Origin: Rhynochetos jubatus
Lineage: Eukaryota > Chordata > Aves > Eurypygiformes > Rhynochetidae
Length of the DNA: 64,000 bases
Reading direction: 5' to 3'
NCBI GenBank assembly: GCA_027574665.1
Contig: CM050690.1
Location: 42,337,665-42,401,664 of the forward strand
Of the stretch, positions 63,075 to 64,000 are shown piece after piece. The translations under genes and the position numbers were made by a program. How positions within the stretch are numbered: the first letter of the stretch is position 1; every line of letters starts with the position of its first letter. The notes below the pieces were generated by a model. The model ran no database searches and was not told the origin of the DNA. It worked only from the letters and a program-made list of their open reading frames with translations.

Positions 63075-64000
63075 TTCCCCTCTTGCTTCATTGCATCCCA
63101 CACAGATTTTATCTCTAAAATAGGACAAGAAAAAAAAAGAAAGAAGAAACAAATACTTCTGTACAAAACCAGACATACTGTGACCTGAGAACACACACTT
63201 TTATAGAGCATACCATATTTCCTGCTCATTCTCTTTCTCCTCCATTTCACCTCTGTGGTGCATTGTGTTCAAACACAGCTATTCTGAAGCTAAAATAACC
63301 ATTAAAGACCTTTCATTCTGGGCTAGACTATAAATGCTTCAGAAAATATTTTTCAAAAATGAACTTATTCTATTCTTGTGAGATACAACAGTATAGATAA
63401 ACAGTTGTAAGACAGAAATCAGTGAAAAAAATAAGATTATAACAGAAGAATATAATTTATAGTCTTAGATTCTGGTAGTTACTTACGAGCTCTTCTTCCT
63501 GCTTTGTAATGTGGCTAAGACACACATCCTCTTATTATGAACAGAAATAAAAATGTCATATTTAACAAGTATTAAGCTATTGGGGCACAGAATGCTTTCT
63601 TCTTTTTCACAGAATCCTGAGTTTTCTGAATGATGCCCAAAGACCTGTCGTTACAGAAAAAAATAAAGAAATGGGAAATAAAAAAAAGTGTAGCATCAGT
63701 ATCAAGGTCAGAAAGAAAAAAATTGGATGACACAAATGCATACACACATATATATTTAGCAAACATGGATAGTCTCTAAAGGTATAATTAGTGGAGAAGG
63801 AAACAGGAATATTACAGTAGGCAAAAAATAGGTTAATTCAGCTGAGGTTCCTCACTGTACTGACAGCTGGCTGAGTCTTTATATATGTTAGATGTATAGG
63901 TGCCAGTGATTTACTGGTCTTTTTTTTCTCTAGCACCTATTGTATGACAGTGCAAGAGAAGAAGTTTCGTAACTACCCCAAACCGGAATTTTTGCTTGTT
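63072..64000. other. Noncoding DNA without recognised features
   Basis: AT-rich sequence to the window end. Short frames, for example minus 63572-63766, have no family signature. Confidence 0.5.

Noticed and set aside
63003-63250. Phenylalanine-rich or lysine-rich frames across the poly(A) run
   Set aside because: Artefacts of the 35-base homopolymer.
63606-63640. 'CACAGAATCCTGAG' as a CR1 tail
   Set aside because: Only a dozen matching bases and no CR1 body next to it.
1-64000. tRNA, rRNA or other structured RNA genes
   Set aside because: Scanning by eye for A/B-box words, GGTTCRANNCC loops and long GC-rich stems gave no convincing candidate; a covariance-model search would be decisive.

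Overview
This window looks like bird nuclear DNA from a gene-poor, AT-rich stretch: a gene desert or one very long intron. The evidence is eight insertions of CR1, the dominant avian LINE, one avian-type retroviral solo LTR, and the absence of mammalian-type SINEs or L1. No host protein-coding gene, tRNA, rRNA, CRISPR array or bacterial-type operon could be supported. The many short open frames have no recognisable domains, and most are antisense to repeats or fall in low-complexity tracts. The exact species cannot be fixed. The youngest CR1 copies have a 3' end of the CACAGATTCACAG type and look like the J-type CR1 group, but that subfamily name is from memory.

Layout. 1-6877 is unique-looking AT-rich DNA with one GC-richer island (721-1130). 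A 3' CR1 fragment lies at 6878-7535 (minus). 7536-20785 is unrecognised DNA with a T/G-rich tract (15161-15231), a possible conserved regulatory block (15530-16350), a perfect 26-bp palindrome (17271-17296) and a G-quadruplex motif (18314-18341). A short CR1 tail sits at 20786-20997. 20998-30483 is mostly non-repetitive, with several strand-asymmetric A/C or T/G tracts, one of which holds a strong minus-strand G-quadruplex motif (27088-27111). An old CR1 tail occupies 30484-31520.

The most structured part is 34590-39020. An old plus-strand CR1 (its 5' part to 36916, its 3' part from 38425) is split by a younger minus-strand CR1 (36917-38385). The younger copy keeps a reverse-transcriptase reading frame that is almost open. 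After this come a CR1 relic (42612-42733), a solo LTR (44582-45190, minus), an AT/CA microsatellite with a CR1 tail directly beside it (45299-45612), a GGGAA-type minisatellite (46231-46265), more A/C-only tracts, another CR1 tail (57443-58328, plus), a G-quadruplex motif (59834-59856) and a 35-base A run (63037-63071).

The window therefore records successive waves of CR1 retroposition, and nothing in it forms a pathway or operon. I found no sign of a new multi-gene system. The items most worth checking are the nested CR1 pair, the 26-bp palindrome, the recurrent A/C-only tracts and the possible conserved noncoding blocks.
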